Assembly (NCBI GenBank): GCA_944383695.1
Contig: CALWQP010000013.1
Coordinates: forward strand, 1 to 64,000
DNA from: an uncultured Mediterraneibacter sp.
GTDB lineage: Bacteria; Bacillota; Clostridia; Lachnospirales; Lachnospiraceae
Direction: 5' to 3'
Length of the DNA: 64,000 nt
The position numbers and the translations under genes are program-made. The notes below the pieces were generated by a model, which was given only the letters and a program-made list of their open reading frames with translations, did no database searches and was not told where the DNA came from. This document shows, one piece after another, positions 9,344 to 19,698 of the stretch; within the stretch, counting starts at the first letter, position 1, and each line of letters opens with the position of its first letter.

Positions 9344-12300
9344 CTACCTGAGTTCCGGTATGCCGCCTGAAGAGAGACTGTCAAAGTTCCATATCTGCTC
9401 GCTCCAGCCAAGATTGTCAATATAGAAGGATTTCTCTGCCGCCCGCTCTTTTGAGACAGAATAGACGACAGATGCGGTCGCATCACTCAGATTTGTATGA
9501 CTGTTGGATGTTTCCAGCTCATACGCGCTACTGGCGATGTTCAGCACATTCCAGCCGGAGATCCGGTTTGCGTTCTCTCCGGTGCTCAGGCTTACTGAGC
9601 ACTGAAGCACTACACTGCCGTTGTTCGGTCCGCCGATTAGCCCGCCATTTCCGGTCCTGCTGGCAGCGGTAATGTCAACCTTTGTGTAGCAGTTGACGAG
9701 GATACCGCCTCCTGCCCATCCGGTGATACCGCCAGCCCGTCCCCCAAGTTGGTTGGAAAGGGTGACTTTAATGCTTCCGGTCACAATACAGTTTTCCAGT
9801 CTGTTTCCGTCAAACTGCCCGGCAATGCCACCCACCGTGTTGTTTGCCTTGATGGAAGCATCCAGAACCGAGATCCGGCTTACCGTGCTGCCCGAGATCG
9901 TTCCTGCAAGACCGCCGACCTGGTTGGAATCGTTATCAATGGTCAGATTCTTCACCCGGATGTTTTCAATCGTTGCATTCTGGATGGCGTTGGAAAGCGC
10001 TCCCTTCTGGTTGTTGGTCGTAAGGTGCGTCCCTTCCAGTGTGAGATTTCTGATATCCGCGCCGTTCACCTGCTGGAACAGCACTGCGTTCAGCCCACGG
10101 ATCGTATGTCCCTGTCCGTCTATCGTCCCGGCAAATGTGCCGCTGACCGCGTATTCAGAGACATTCATCTGGGTGAAATCAAGATTCGCTTCCAGCACAT
10201 ATTTCTTTTTCAGGGAGGTAGGAGATTCGCCGATGGCAAGAAACTCCTCTGCCGTTTTGATGCGGCTCTCTCCGATGGTAACTGACGTCTCCCCATACTC
10301 ATAGTAACCGTTTGTCTTTGTTTTCACCAGCGGAAGCTGCAGGTCCGCGTCCACGACCTTTACATCCCCGACAGTGACCCGGTTTGCGTTCACTGCCAGC
10401 AGCGCCTGTGCCTCCCCTTTATATACCGGTGACTCAATGGTAAAGTTCTTCACATGGGCATGCTGGAGATTGCCGAATATCGGATAATGTACCCCGGTGA
10501 TCTGGTAACCGGCTCCGTCAAGGATGCCGGTAAACCTGCCGGAAATATAGCTGCCGTTCACGGCCTCAATGTCGGAAAAGTCGATATCATCAGCCAGTTT
10601 ATAGTATCCATAAGGATTCTGAGCCACATAGTCGATCAATTCCTGTGCCGATGTAACAGATATCACATCCGGGCTATCGTAGATCGTTCCCTCTGTAAAA
10701 TCTCCGGTCACACGCTTCACCAGCCCGTAAAGCATACGCTTTGTCTCCACGCTCTGGTTAGCGTTTCCGTTGGACGCATCTGCCTCAAAGGCAGCCTTGA
10801 ACTGGGCGATAACAGTTTCCGCGTCAAAATAGGGGATCTGATCCAGCTTCTCCGCCACCTGGCTGTACCGGTTCATCTTGTATTCCCTCCAGGTAATATC
10901 TTTGTCTCCTGTGATCTGCCGGAGAGCGTCCAGATCACTTGTCGCCCGGCCGGACATATAGATCGCATATCCATTCTCATAACCGCCTACTCCCAGCATC
11001 TCATAGCCAAGCCGTTTGAATGAGTGAGTGTCCGGCGAACCATTATCATTATGAGACTGATACCAGTTCATCATATAGAAGGACTCATAGCCATAGCTTC
11101 CCGAATAAGCTGTTGGTATTGACTGAGGAACTTCTCCGCTTCGGACGGAGAGCTTATTATCCCACAGGTCGCCAACATCATTAAGCTCCATCGCTTCAAT
11201 CTGTGCCTCCGACACCCTCGCATATACGGTGCTTATGGAATTCCTCTGACCTTCCGCGTGAGTTGCCTGAACAGCTACCGCTGCCTGCTGGCGTGGTGTG
11301 AGCTGCAGGAATGCCTGGGCGGCAAGATAATCCAGCACATATCCAGTCTCAAACATCTCACGGTAATAGCTGTGTATCTCCTCCTTGGAGTCAATGCGTT
11401 CATAGCTGAAATTGCTGCTTGTTTCAACTGTAATGTCATCAATCCTGGAAATATTAAATACCATACTTCCATCACGGCCGCCTACGGAATCCTGGGCGAT
11501 GTTGCCGTCAGCGTGCGCCTCTCCGCCTGTGCCTGATCTTCTTCCCGCTCCGCCGTAAAAATACCTTCCATCCTGATTATGGGCGGTCTCATGGCTGAAC
11601 GTGTAGAAGGTGTAGTCGCTGCTGCTAAGAGCCGCGTCCTGCATCCAGACCACAATGGACCCGTTTGCAAAGGCAGCGCTTCCGTTATTCGCGCCCAGCA
11701 TACTGTTTGCTTCATAGACCCACTTCATGACCGGGTCTCTCGTGGTCCCTGCGTCCTGACTTCCGGCTGCGGCTGCAGTGCTTTCCGGAAAATGCATCCG
11801 TGTATCAAACTGGATGTCAACCACGCTGTTTAACTGCTCCACTGAATTATCCAGCCATGTTGAGGAAGTTCCGTAGAATATCCCCATCTTATCCGCGTAC
11901 GCCTGTGCAGTGGCACGGATCCTCTCTCTTTCCTGACCGTCCTTCTTCAGATAATCCGAATACCGGTTCATGCTCCCAATGAGAAACTGGGATGGCACGG
12001 AGATCAGATACATATCTTCCTGAGGCGCTGACAGGATGGAGAGGATCATGTTCCTTCTGTCGCTGCGCACATTGCTCAGGTTTTCCCACATACGGTACCG
12101 GATGGCATCCTTGTTTACACCATAGGCAGGCTGTTCCACCAGTACTCCTTTGAACACAGCGGTAAACCAGTCATTGGCATTTTCATATCCTGCCACTTTC
12201 ACCGCCATATCCTCCAAAAACGCGGTCAGTTCTTTTCCGGTGTAGCTTTGGAGCACATTGCTGTACAGTGTATGGGACTGCCCCACGCCTCTTTGCGCCT

Positions 12301-15300
12301 GCGCCGCTGACAGAAGCTTGTCTGTCAGCGTTTTGGCGCTCATGTCAGAGGATATCAGCTCTCCGCTAAAGAACATCAGGTCACTCAGCCTGACTCCGCC
12401 AAAATCAATGTAGTACCATTTCGTATAATAATTGTAAGCATACAGAAGCCGTTTTAACTCATCTTCATTCTGAATGCGCTCCCGCGCAAGTGCCTGCACT
12501 CCCGCATTGTCACTGTAAGTCGGATATTCCTCCTGGGACGAATACAGCTTTGCCAGCACAGCTTCCAGATTGCCTTTGACATTCTCATTGTAATAGTCCG
12601 TGTAGAGCCTGCTCTCCTCCTCTTCTGTCAGGGAAGCAAGGTTTTCCGTATAATCATAGTCCGACGCCAGAGCTGTCATCTGGCTGAAAACGGTATCATC
12701 AATGGCTGACACATAGTGGCGGAACTGATAGAGCAGCCCGGTGTCTCCGATGGTGTAGACTGCCACGATATTCCCTGCCAGATTTCTGTATGAAACAGCA
12801 TATTCTTCATTGGTTCCATCGGTGAATACAACCCGGATCCTGCCGATCACTCCGGGATTGTCCCGGCTTACTCCAACGACCAGACTGCCGCTTTCATCCA
12901 GTGGAAGGATGGCCTCGATCTCCCCGGAAAGAAGCCGGTCTGTCTCTGACAAACTGTTGCCGGACGCCACCCATACAGCCGTGTCCGCAAATGGCGCCAG
13001 CTTTGCCATGTTGGCATAAGCTAAGTCCATCTCCGAACGGTAAGCCTTATTTGCTGTCACTTCCTCGTATGCCGGTATATCATACACGTTTTCCCCGGAA
13101 GGAGTATTTTTAAGAGTCGGCAGCTTGCCCTGCGACAGAGCGTCCAGATTCCATACAGCCCCGTCAAATCTCAGGGTATCCTCATAAAAGCTTCTTTCAT
13201 AAATGGCATCCGTCTCTTTCACGTTTGCGTTGTTCGCGCCCGTAATGTTCGTTGTGCTGTCTGAACCGGAATATTCATACACTTCCGTAACACTGCCAAG
13301 CACATCAAAGCCTGCGATCCGATAACCGGATCCCCCGCTCACACTGAGGCTGTGTTCGATCTGTGGGCTGCCTGTGTTGGGGCCGCCGATCAGACCGCCG
13401 CTGCCTTTGGGGGAGGGGCTGCTGATCTGTACCCAGGTATAGCACCGGCTGATCACGCCTCCGGCGTGCCATCCTGTGATGCCTCCCACCCGGGCTCCCA
13501 ATGTTGTCTGGTCATAAAGCCCCTGAAGGGTGCCTGTCACATAGCAGTCCTCAATCCGTGAACCTGCATTGATCTGTCCGACGAGACCGCCCAGCGTGGT
13601 GTTTGACCGCAAAGACACATTGATCGCCGCGCTCTTTGAGATAGTAGAATCATACAATTCACCTGCAAATCCGCCCATCTGGTTCACCCCTGAATTGGAC
13701 ATGGTGGAATTGATGACAAACACATTCTCGATCCGAGTGTTATTCCGAACGGAGTTTGCCAGGATACCATTCCGGGCGGTTGTGATCTGTGCGTCCTCGA
13801 TCACAAGGTCGGTGACAGTCGCCCCATTCAGGGTACCGAAAAGGGATGTGGGAAGGTTCACGATCCGGTAGCCGTTTCCGTCAAGCTTCCCGGTGAATGT
13901 CCCTGCCACTGCCGCCGCACTTGTAGAAATCCCTGATGCGTCCAGATCCTGAGTGAGCTGGAAGCTGCCGCTCGGTTCAGCCGCCATTTGTTCAAACAGT
14001 TCCTGAGCGCTCTTCATCAGAGGGTGCTTCCCTTCTGCATCCTCATATGTGAGGGGTACCAGATATTCTGCCATTTTCGTACCGTCAGCAGCATACTGGA
14101 TCAGATCTGCCTGATCCACCACCGCATATACCCTTCCGGTCTTCTCGTCCTGCCTGAATTCCCGGACGCCGGCATAGAAATCCGGCAGATCGTCCATCTT
14201 GATCTGCACAAAATAACTCTCCGGATCTTCCGGCAGACCGGCTGTGATATCCAGTACCTCCACCTCGGTCTGTCCGCTTCCGCCGGCATAGTACAGAGCT
14301 GCCTCTGACACCTCTTTTAGTTCAATGGCATTGGGGGACGCGTTCTCCTGGTCAATATATACATTCTTCTCCAGCACGGTCTCATTCTCTGCCTGGACGC
14401 TGCCGTCCTGGGACTTGCTCCATGTGAGGAGGACCCGGAAGATATAGTTGGTCTTTTGCTCCGTATCAAAGGTAAACTCCTGAGCCCCGGTCTGTGTGAC
14501 CGCTTTTTCTGCCTTCACCTCTCCGTCCGGGGTGACAAGCTGTGCTTTCCCGGAAACAAAGGCACTGTCAGCATCCGTAAGGGTGAACCGGAAAATAGTT
14601 TTCCCCTCCCCGGAAACATATTCTGTCTCGTAGCCGGATGCAGCAGGAGCTGATCTGAGCACCTCTGCTGTCAGTTCATGATCGGCTGAGAGCGTGGTCT
14701 CATCGTCATAGACAATCTGCGTAAGGATAAATGTCCTGCTTCCTGCCTGGTCTCCCGCAGGAGCCGTCACCTTCCACGTTCCGTCCTGCTGTGCCTCTGC
14801 GCTGATCTGCTGGTTGTTTACCACAAGAGCTGTAATATCTGCATCCACGTTGTCACTGATCGCATAGAACAGGTCCACACTTCCACCTTTTTCCACCTGT
14901 TCCATGCCAGCGCGCCCGCTGGATACAACTGCCCGCTTTGCCGCCTCAATTGTCTGCTCTGCAAGGACTTTTCCGGTTTCCAGGCTGCTTCCGTCTGAAG
15001 ACAGGTCGAGATCTGCTGTGACCCGCACTGTATATTGGGAGGTAAGTCCGGTGTCTGTCAGAGGAATCTCCCCCTCGAACAGGGAATCCGCAAGGTCGTC
15101 CGCTGTAAAGGAACGCTCAGCCACAGCCACTCCCTCTGCATTCTCAACAACTACTTTGTGCCCGGACAGCGCATTATCCGGGTCGGTGAGCCGGAACGAC
15201 ACCCGGATCTGACCGTTCGCCGTATCTTCCTCTGCTGTAAGCCCCTCTGCTGTGGGCATTGTCTTTTGAATGTTGACTTGGATCGTATTTTCGTCTGTCA

Positions 15301-17119
15301 GATTAAATGCCTTTCCATTTTTCAAGACGATCTGCTCTACTTTGACCTGTGCAGGTCCGATCTGGTCAATGCCGTCCATCCTGACCATATATCCGCTGCC
15401 TGTCTGCTCCACCGGATAGGAAGTCCCATTTACCACAGCTCTCTCCGGGATCAGCCCGATGGCGTTGGTTGTCTCAAAGGTAAGGAAAATGGGCTGGTTC
15501 CTGCCAAACTCATCTGCCGGCGTGCCATCCTCAAACCCTGCCCTCAGTCCGCTGAATGTAAAGGCATAGTCCAGATTAAGCTGGAGGTCTCTGCTTTCCA
15601 CAAAGCTGCCGGTATGGTCCTCCGTTGTCCCAAGCTCGTCCCTGCTCCGGTTATAGCTTCCTCTTATGTACAATGTATAGGCAGCGCCGTCCTCCAGATC
15701 AAGGACGAACTCTTTCTGTCCAGCCGTGATCTCCTCTGTGAGAAGGGGACTGTCTTCGGACGCTTTCACTACTTCCACTGACGCTCCTGTCAGCGCGGCA
15801 TCCTCATCCTTTAAGGTAAAGGAGACGTTCATCTGCCCGGTCTCATTTATCTGCTCGCTGAGAAAGCCCTCCACCGAGGGCGCTGTTTTCAGCACTTCGA
15901 TCTTCTCTGTAAAGTCTGTGTCCACGGTCTGCCCTGCATCCAGACGGACTCCAGTGACGCGCAGCTCCCGGATGCCCGCCTCATCTCCAACACCAAGGCG
16001 GACTGTGTATACCGGACTGTCCGCAGCCTTTTCTGCCGGGTACTCTATCCCATTTACTGTCATGCTCTCGATCACCGCGTCCTCAGAGACGCTTGCGCTG
16101 AGCTTCAGTTCTGCCTGCTCCCCTTTTTCATAATAGAATTTTTCTGTTGCGGAAGTCAGCTTTACTTCATAATTTATGTTCTGTCCTGCCTGGGTCATCA
16201 AAAGAGACAGATCTGTGACCGTAAGATTCCCATCAGAATTCATATCCGCGGCGCTCTGAAAGCCGGAGGAAAGTTCCTGAAGGCTGATCAGGTGTTTCTC
16301 TAAAAGCTCCACGTCCGTATGATCCACTCTCCCATCTCCGTTCAGATCCCCTTTCCCGGTAAGCGCATGTACGCCGCCTGCCGCAAGGAGGACCGCAGCC
16401 GAGCAAGCCACAAGGACGGTCAGAAGCCTGGCTCTGCCGCTCAAGCGCGCCTTTTTCCGGGCAGCGAGCACGACGCACGCCGCCACTGCCGCTCCCAGTG
16501 CGATGCCTGCAAGGAGGAGAAAGCCTGCGGCCGTATCACCGGTCCTCACCCCGGAAGTCCCGGAGGAAGGAGATGCCGCTGAAACCTGCTCCTGAGATGC
16601 GAAAGCCTGCTCCTGGGATGCCGAAACCTGCTCTGATACCGAGGAAAGCATAAGGACTTGGTCTGTTGGCAGAAGATCCTCAACGCCTTCTGACACAGAG
16701 ACATCGGTCACTGATATGTACGTCTCCTTTGCGGGAATGGACTGCTTTGCCGTCAGCTGAAGGCTCATCACAGGCTCCTGCTGTGTGCTGCCCATTCTGC
16801 TGACTAGGACAAACTGTCCGTTCGCCGGATTGTAAAACAAGCTCTCCCATGTATTTAACGTCTGGAAATCCGACGCCTGAATCTCCTCAAATACTTCCGG
16901 GTCATAATTCAGTGTGCCTTTTATGGCGTTTACTCCAGTCTGGATATCTGTGTACCCGCTGAGAGCAAAGGACACCTCCATCTGGTCTCCCTTTCTAACG
17001 GCTGTATTTTCAGATGTGATCTGCATCCCTTCCACACTTGCTGCCTGTGTCTCCATGCCGCCAAGAACCATGGTACACAGAGCAAACAGCACTGCAGACA
17101 ACGCTTTTATCTTTCGCAT
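9344..17119 (-). CDS. Giant surface zinc metalloprotease, M26/ZmpB (IgA1 protease-like)
   Basis: 2591 aa. Order: signal peptide (1-26); cohesin-like beta domain (~28-158); sorting-type motif VRTGD (191-195); hydrophobic helix (~198-220); basic RKKAR; second helix (~232-252); type I dockerin with two Ca-loops (~256-312); at least three related Ig-like repeats (~320-1000); GLUG-type beta-solenoid (~1070-1285); M26 catalytic region with HETAH (His1843, Glu1844, His1847) and likely third ligand Glu1867 in GTGGE; then a further degenerate GLUG copy (~2185-2270) and a full one (~2335-2545). The internal sorting signal plus paired helices matches the layout known from streptococcal Zmp/IgA1 proteases, leaving the protease outside the cell. 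Substrate (IgA, mucin or other) is unknown. The start has GGAG only 3-4 nt upstream. Confidence 0.9.
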   Translation of the reverse strand: MRKIKALSAVLFALCTMVLGGMETQAASVEGMQITSENTAVRKGDQMEVSFALSGYTDIQTGVNAIKGTLNYDPEVFEEIQASDFQTLNTWESLFYNPANGQFVLVSRMGSTQQEPVMSLQLTAKQSIPAKETYISVTDVSVSEGVEDLLPTDQVLMLSSVSEQVSASQEQAFASQEQVSAASPSSGTSGVRTGDTAAGFLLLAGIALGAAVAACVVLAARKKARLSGRARLLTVLVACSAAVLLAAGGVHALTGKGDLNGDGRVDHTDVELLEKHLISLQELSSGFQSAADMNSDGNLTVTDLSLLMTQAGQNINYEVKLTSATEKFYYEKGEQAELKLSASVSEDAVIESMTVNGIEYPAEKAADSPVYTVRLGVGDEAGIRELRVTGVRLDAGQTVDTDFTEKIEVLKTAPSVEGFLSEQINETGQMNVSFTLKDEDAALTGASVEVVKASEDSPLLTEEITAGQKEFVLDLEDGAAYTLYIRGSYNRSRDELGTTEDHTGSFVESRDLQLNLDYAFTFSGLRAGFEDGTPADEFGRNQPIFLTFETTNAIGLIPERAVVNGTSYPVEQTGSGYMVRMDGIDQIGPAQVKVEQIVLKNGKAFNLTDENTIQVNIQKTMPTAEGLTAEEDTANGQIRVSFRLTDPDNALSGHKVVVENAEGVAVAERSFTADDLADSLFEGEIPLTDTGLTSQYTVRVTADLDLSSDGSSLETGKVLAEQTIEAAKRAVVSSGRAGMEQVEKGGSVDLFYAISDNVDADITALVVNNQQISAEAQQDGTWKVTAPAGDQAGSRTFILTQIVYDDETTLSADHELTAEVLRSAPAASGYETEYVSGEGKTIFRFTLTDADSAFVSGKAQLVTPDGEVKAEKAVTQTGAQEFTFDTEQKTNYIFRVLLTWSKSQDGSVQAENETVLEKNVYIDQENASPNAIELKEVSEAALYYAGGSGQTEVEVLDITAGLPEDPESYFVQIKMDDLPDFYAGVREFRQDEKTGRVYAVVDQADLIQYAADGTKMAEYLVPLTYEDAEGKHPLMKSAQELFEQMAAEPSGSFQLTQDLDASGISTSAAAVAGTFTGKLDGNGYRIVNLPTSLFGTLNGATVTDLVIEDAQITTARNGILANSVRNNTRIENVFVINSTMSNSGVNQMGGFAGELYDSTISKSAAINVSLRSNTTLGGLVGQINAGSRIEDCYVTGTLQGLYDQTTLGARVGGITGWHAGGVISRCYTWVQISSPSPKGSGGLIGGPNTGSPQIEHSLSVSGGSGYRIAGFDVLGSVTEVYEYSGSDSTTNITGANNANVKETDAIYERSFYEDTLRFDGAVWNLDALSQGKLPTLKNTPSGENVYDIPAYEEVTANKAYRSEMDLAYANMAKLAPFADTAVWVASGNSLSETDRLLSGEIEAILPLDESGSLVVGVSRDNPGVIGRIRVVFTDGTNEEYAVSYRNLAGNIVAVYTIGDTGLLYQFRHYVSAIDDTVFSQMTALASDYDYTENLASLTEEEESRLYTDYYNENVKGNLEAVLAKLYSSQEEYPTYSDNAGVQALARERIQNEDELKRLLYAYNYYTKWYYIDFGGVRLSDLMFFSGELISSDMSAKTLTDKLLSAAQAQRGVGQSHTLYSNVLQSYTGKELTAFLEDMAVKVAGYENANDWFTAVFKGVLVEQPAYGVNKDAIRYRMWENLSNVRSDRRNMILSILSAPQEDMYLISVPSQFLIGSMNRYSDYLKKDGQERERIRATAQAYADKMGIFYGTSSTWLDNSVEQLNSVVDIQFDTRMHFPESTAAAAGSQDAGTTRDPVMKWVYEANSMLGANNGSAAFANGSIVVWMQDAALSSSDYTFYTFSHETAHNQDGRYFYGGAGRRSGTGGEAHADGNIAQDSVGGRDGSMVFNISRIDDITVETSSNFSYERIDSKEEIHSYYREMFETGYVLDYLAAQAFLQLTPRQQAAVAVQATHAEGQRNSISTVYARVSEAQIEAMELNDVGDLWDNKLSVRSGEVPQSIPTAYSGSYGYESFYMMNWYQSHNDNGSPDTHSFKRLGYEMLGVGGYENGYAIYMSGRATSDLDALRQITGDKDITWREYKMNRYSQVAEKLDQIPYFDAETVIAQFKAAFEADASNGNANQSVETKRMLYGLVKRVTGDFTEGTIYDSPDVISVTSAQELIDYVAQNPYGYYKLADDIDFSDIEAVNGSYISGRFTGILDGAGYQITGVHYPIFGNLQHAHVKNFTIESPVYKGEAQALLAVNANRVTVGDVKVVDADLQLPLVKTKTNGYYEYGETSVTIGESRIKTAEEFLAIGESPTSLKKKYVLEANLDFTQMNVSEYAVSGTFAGTIDGQGHTIRGLNAVLFQQVNGADIRNLTLEGTHLTTNNQKGALSNAIQNATIENIRVKNLTIDNDSNQVGGLAGTISGSTVSRISVLDASIKANNTVGGIAGQFDGNRLENCIVTGSIKVTLSNQLGGRAGGITGWAGGGILVNCYTKVDITAASRTGNGGLIGGPNNGSVVLQCSVSLSTGENANRISGWNVLNIASSAYELETSNSHTNLSDATASVVYSVSKERAAEKSFYIDNLGWSEQIWNFDSLSSGGIPELR

Positions 17120-17166
17120 ATTCTCCTGTCATCCCTTCATTGAATCCGCTCAACAATTACTATTTT

Positions 17167-17195
17167 ATTTTAATTGTTTTGTTCGTTTCAGTCAA
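17167..17195 (-). promoter_or_regulatory. Promoter of the giant protease gene
   Basis: Minus-strand TTGACT (17190-17195) and TAAAAT (17167-17172) with 17-bp spacing, about 50 bp upstream of the start codon. The surrounding 100 bp is strongly AT-rich. Confidence 0.6.
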
Positions 17196-17263
17196 TAAAA
17201 TAATGTCTGTTTTTGATCGATTTTTCCCGGTTTTATCTAATATTTCCTGCTGTATCCTGCCTG

Positions 17264-18454
17264 TTATCCATCTGTGATGACATGAGCCAGAGTGTCTGCC
17301 AGGACTTCCATGGCATTCCGCATTTCTTCTACTGTGTTTGTCTGCGCCCCTGCTTCTACGAGCAGAGACTTGGGCAGGAGATGGAGGTTATACCGGTACG
17401 CCCTCAGATAGATGTGCCGGACAAATCCCGGATACAGACTCTCCGAGGCGAGCTGCATCTGGAGGGAAAACGCAAGATTATCCTGTATGTACGGATTATA
17501 AAGATAATCAATATCCCCATTGGTGCGCGTCCGGCTCAGTCCGTTAAAATACATGATCTTTGCCGTTGGTTTGCCGTTGATCTCCGTCACCAGGTGCGTG
17601 CCCTCTGCCACGCCGTCCCTGTGCAGGTCAATGGCTACTTCCAGAGTCGGGTTCGCCTCGATAACAGGGCGCACCGAAGCCTCCGCATTCTCATACGCAT
17701 TGCTGCGGTCAAGCTGGCCGTTAATGATATCATATACCCCTGTGTCATGGATCGTCTCAATCCCTTTTTCATTCAAAAGCTGGGTCAGGTATTCTCCCAT
17801 GCCCACGATACTGGTTGCAGGGTCTCCCGGTGTGGAATCCACAAACTCTTCCTGGGAATGGGTGTGGAAGATGATCACCTTCGGCCCCCCTGTGGTATTG
17901 TCGATCTTCATGCTCCGACTGAGAAGATCATCCGCGTTCAGCTGCTCAGGACCGATCATGGTAGAACTGTCCACTGTATAAAAATTACTCAGTAGATAAT
18001 CAAAATCCCTAAGCTTCTCAATGGACATGTCCACGGTCGGTGCGGCGGTCTGTGCCGCTGTCTCTGCCTGCCCCGGATCACCTACCAGATTTCCGTTCTC
18101 ATCCACTGCGTTCTCGTCATTTGCCTGGGCCTCCAGGATCTTCGCCAGTGTTTCCTCATCTTCGATGGCAGGGGCGTCCGCGGCATGGTCTTCCGCATAG
18201 GTGACGAGAGGAAGCCAAGCAAGCGCCTTTTCCTTCACCCATTCCTGTATTCCCTTTCCGGGCGTGCGGTTCAGATAGGCAAGTGCCGGCATGTACATTT
18301 CTTCAGCGCATGTAAATATCCTGTTCTGAAAATCATAGCGCCAGGTCCCTCTGCTCCCGCCTGCTGTGCTCCATATCAGGCAGGCAGTCAGAAGAAGGAC
18401 CGGCGCTGCGGCTTTTGTCTGTCCGAATTTTCTTGTTCTTATTTCTCCTGTCAT
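17264..18454 (-). CDS. spoIIP: Stage II sporulation protein P
   Basis: Cell-wall amidase/endopeptidase needed for engulfment during sporulation, about 396 aa. An N-terminal membrane anchor (PVLLLTACLIW) precedes a linker rich in Asp, Glu and Ala, then the SpoIIP catalytic domain with the first metal-ligand His in HTHSQEEF and a later DLHRDG. The frame is open to a TTG at 18529, but only the ATG at 18454 has a ribosome binding site (GGAGGGG, 11 nt). It follows gpr by about 67 bp, the usual gpr-spoIIP arrangement of Clostridia and Bacilli. Confidence 0.93.
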   Translation of the reverse strand: MTGEIRTRKFGQTKAAAPVLLLTACLIWSTAGGSRGTWRYDFQNRIFTCAEEMYMPALAYLNRTPGKGIQEWVKEKALAWLPLVTYAEDHAADAPAIEDEETLAKILEAQANDENAVDENGNLVGDPGQAETAAQTAAPTVDMSIEKLRDFDYLLSNFYTVDSSTMIGPEQLNADDLLSRSMKIDNTTGGPKVIIFHTHSQEEFVDSTPGDPATSIVGMGEYLTQLLNEKGIETIHDTGVYDIINGQLDRSNAYENAEASVRPVIEANPTLEVAIDLHRDGVAEGTHLVTEINGKPTAKIMYFNGLSRTRTNGDIDYLYNPYIQDNLAFSLQMQLASESLYPGFVRHIYLRAYRYNLHLLPKSLLVEAGAQTNTVEEMRNAMEVLADTLAHVITDG

Positions 18455-18521
18455 CAGAGCGGATTCCCCTCCCAGCCTTTTCTCCTGAAATTGTATGCTC
18501 GCTCTGCAGCAGTTATGACGG

Positions 18522-19511
18522 TTACTCAAAAAGCATGTTGATGGCCTCAGAGATCGTATGGCTGATATGGTGGATCAGTTCATCCACATCCTTCGGCGTC
18601 ACGAACATCCCATTTAAGTGCGGCGCGATCAGTTCCTTTACAAACTCATACTTCTCCCCCGCGCTGTAAGAACGAAGTTCTTTCCCCACTCCTTTAAGAG
18701 CGTCCGATGATTCCAGGGCACGGATGAAATTTTCCATCGTATCATTTACGATCGTAGCCGCATCAACTACAGTGGGGACGCCGATACCGATCACAGGCAC
18801 TCCAAGAGACTCTTTCGTCATGCCGATCCTGTGGTTTCCCACACCTGAGCCGGGGTGGATTCCTGTATCCGCGATCTGCACTGTCCGGTTCAGCCGCCTG
18901 CTGTTGCGCGCGGCCAGAGCATCTACCGCGATCACGATATCCGGATGCGTCTCCGCAACGATCCCCCGCACGATCTCCGAGCTCTCCATCCCGGTCTGTC
19001 CCATCACACCCGGGACGATGGCGCTGATCATATTTGCCTGTTCCATGCCCATGGCATATTTTCCGTATTCTTTTACAATGTGCCTGTTCACCGCGAGGTG
19101 GTCTGCCACATAGGGACCAAGCGCGTCAGGCGTCACTTCCCGGTTGCCCAGACCGACTACAAGGACAGATAAGTCTCCGTCTTCTGCCCCCTCTTTCTTT
19201 TCCCTGTCTTTATCGATATTTTTATCAATCAGTTCACGGATATGCCGGCACAGTTCTGACGCGATCTCCATATGTGTGTCATCATCAGGGAGAGCAAGGT
19301 TCGGCGTCTCCAGCGTCAGATACGTCCCTGTCGGCTTTCCCATCGCCTTTGCGCCGTTCTCAGTCTCGATCTCCACACGAGTGATCCGCATTTCCCTCTC
19401 TTCATCATAATCCTCTTCCAGCACAACTCCGGGGATTTCCACATTATCCGACTCGAACCGCTCTTTTTCCTCTAAGGCAAGATCTGTCCTCACACTGTAA
19501 TTTCTCAACAT
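18522..19511 (-). CDS. gpr: Germination protease GPR
   Basis: Aspartic-type spore protease (family A25) that degrades small acid-soluble proteins at germination, 329 aa. The N-terminus (RTDLALEE) includes the propeptide region removed on activation; the conserved core has VVGLGNREVTPDALGP and DALAARN. Presence of gpr and spoIIP shows that the host is, or was recently, a spore former. It is upstream of spoIIP on the same strand. Confidence 0.94.
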   Translation of the reverse strand: MLRNYSVRTDLALEEKERFESDNVEIPGVVLEEDYDEEREMRITRVEIETENGAKAMGKPTGTYLTLETPNLALPDDDTHMEIASELCRHIRELIDKNIDKDREKKEGAEDGDLSVLVVGLGNREVTPDALGPYVADHLAVNRHIVKEYGKYAMGMEQANMISAIVPGVMGQTGMESSEIVRGIVAETHPDIVIAVDALAARNSRRLNRTVQIADTGIHPGSGVGNHRIGMTKESLGVPVIGIGVPTVVDAATIVNDTMENFIRALESSDALKGVGKELRSYSAGEKYEFVKELIAPHLNGMFVTPKDVDELIHHISHTISEAINMLFE

Positions 19512-19577
19512 GTTTTATCCTCGCTTTCCCGCATGGTCTTTTCTACTCAGTTTTCTCAATATTTCTTAAAATATGTA

Positions 19578-19606
19578 TTGACAACCCCTTCCAGTTAGCA
19601 TAAAAT
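19578..19606 (+). promoter_or_regulatory. Strong promoter of rpsT
   Basis: TTGACA (19578-19583), 17 bp, TAAAAT (19601-19606). The ~85-nt leader contains a hairpin (GTGTCC paired with GGACAC near 19632-19653) before the ribosome binding site. Confidence 0.8.
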
Positions 19607-19698
19607 GAATGAGTATGTTCCAGCGGAGCGTCCGTGTCCGAATCTGTTGGGACACATGATCTACATTTGAATTTCATGTTTATTTGGAGGTGTACAGA

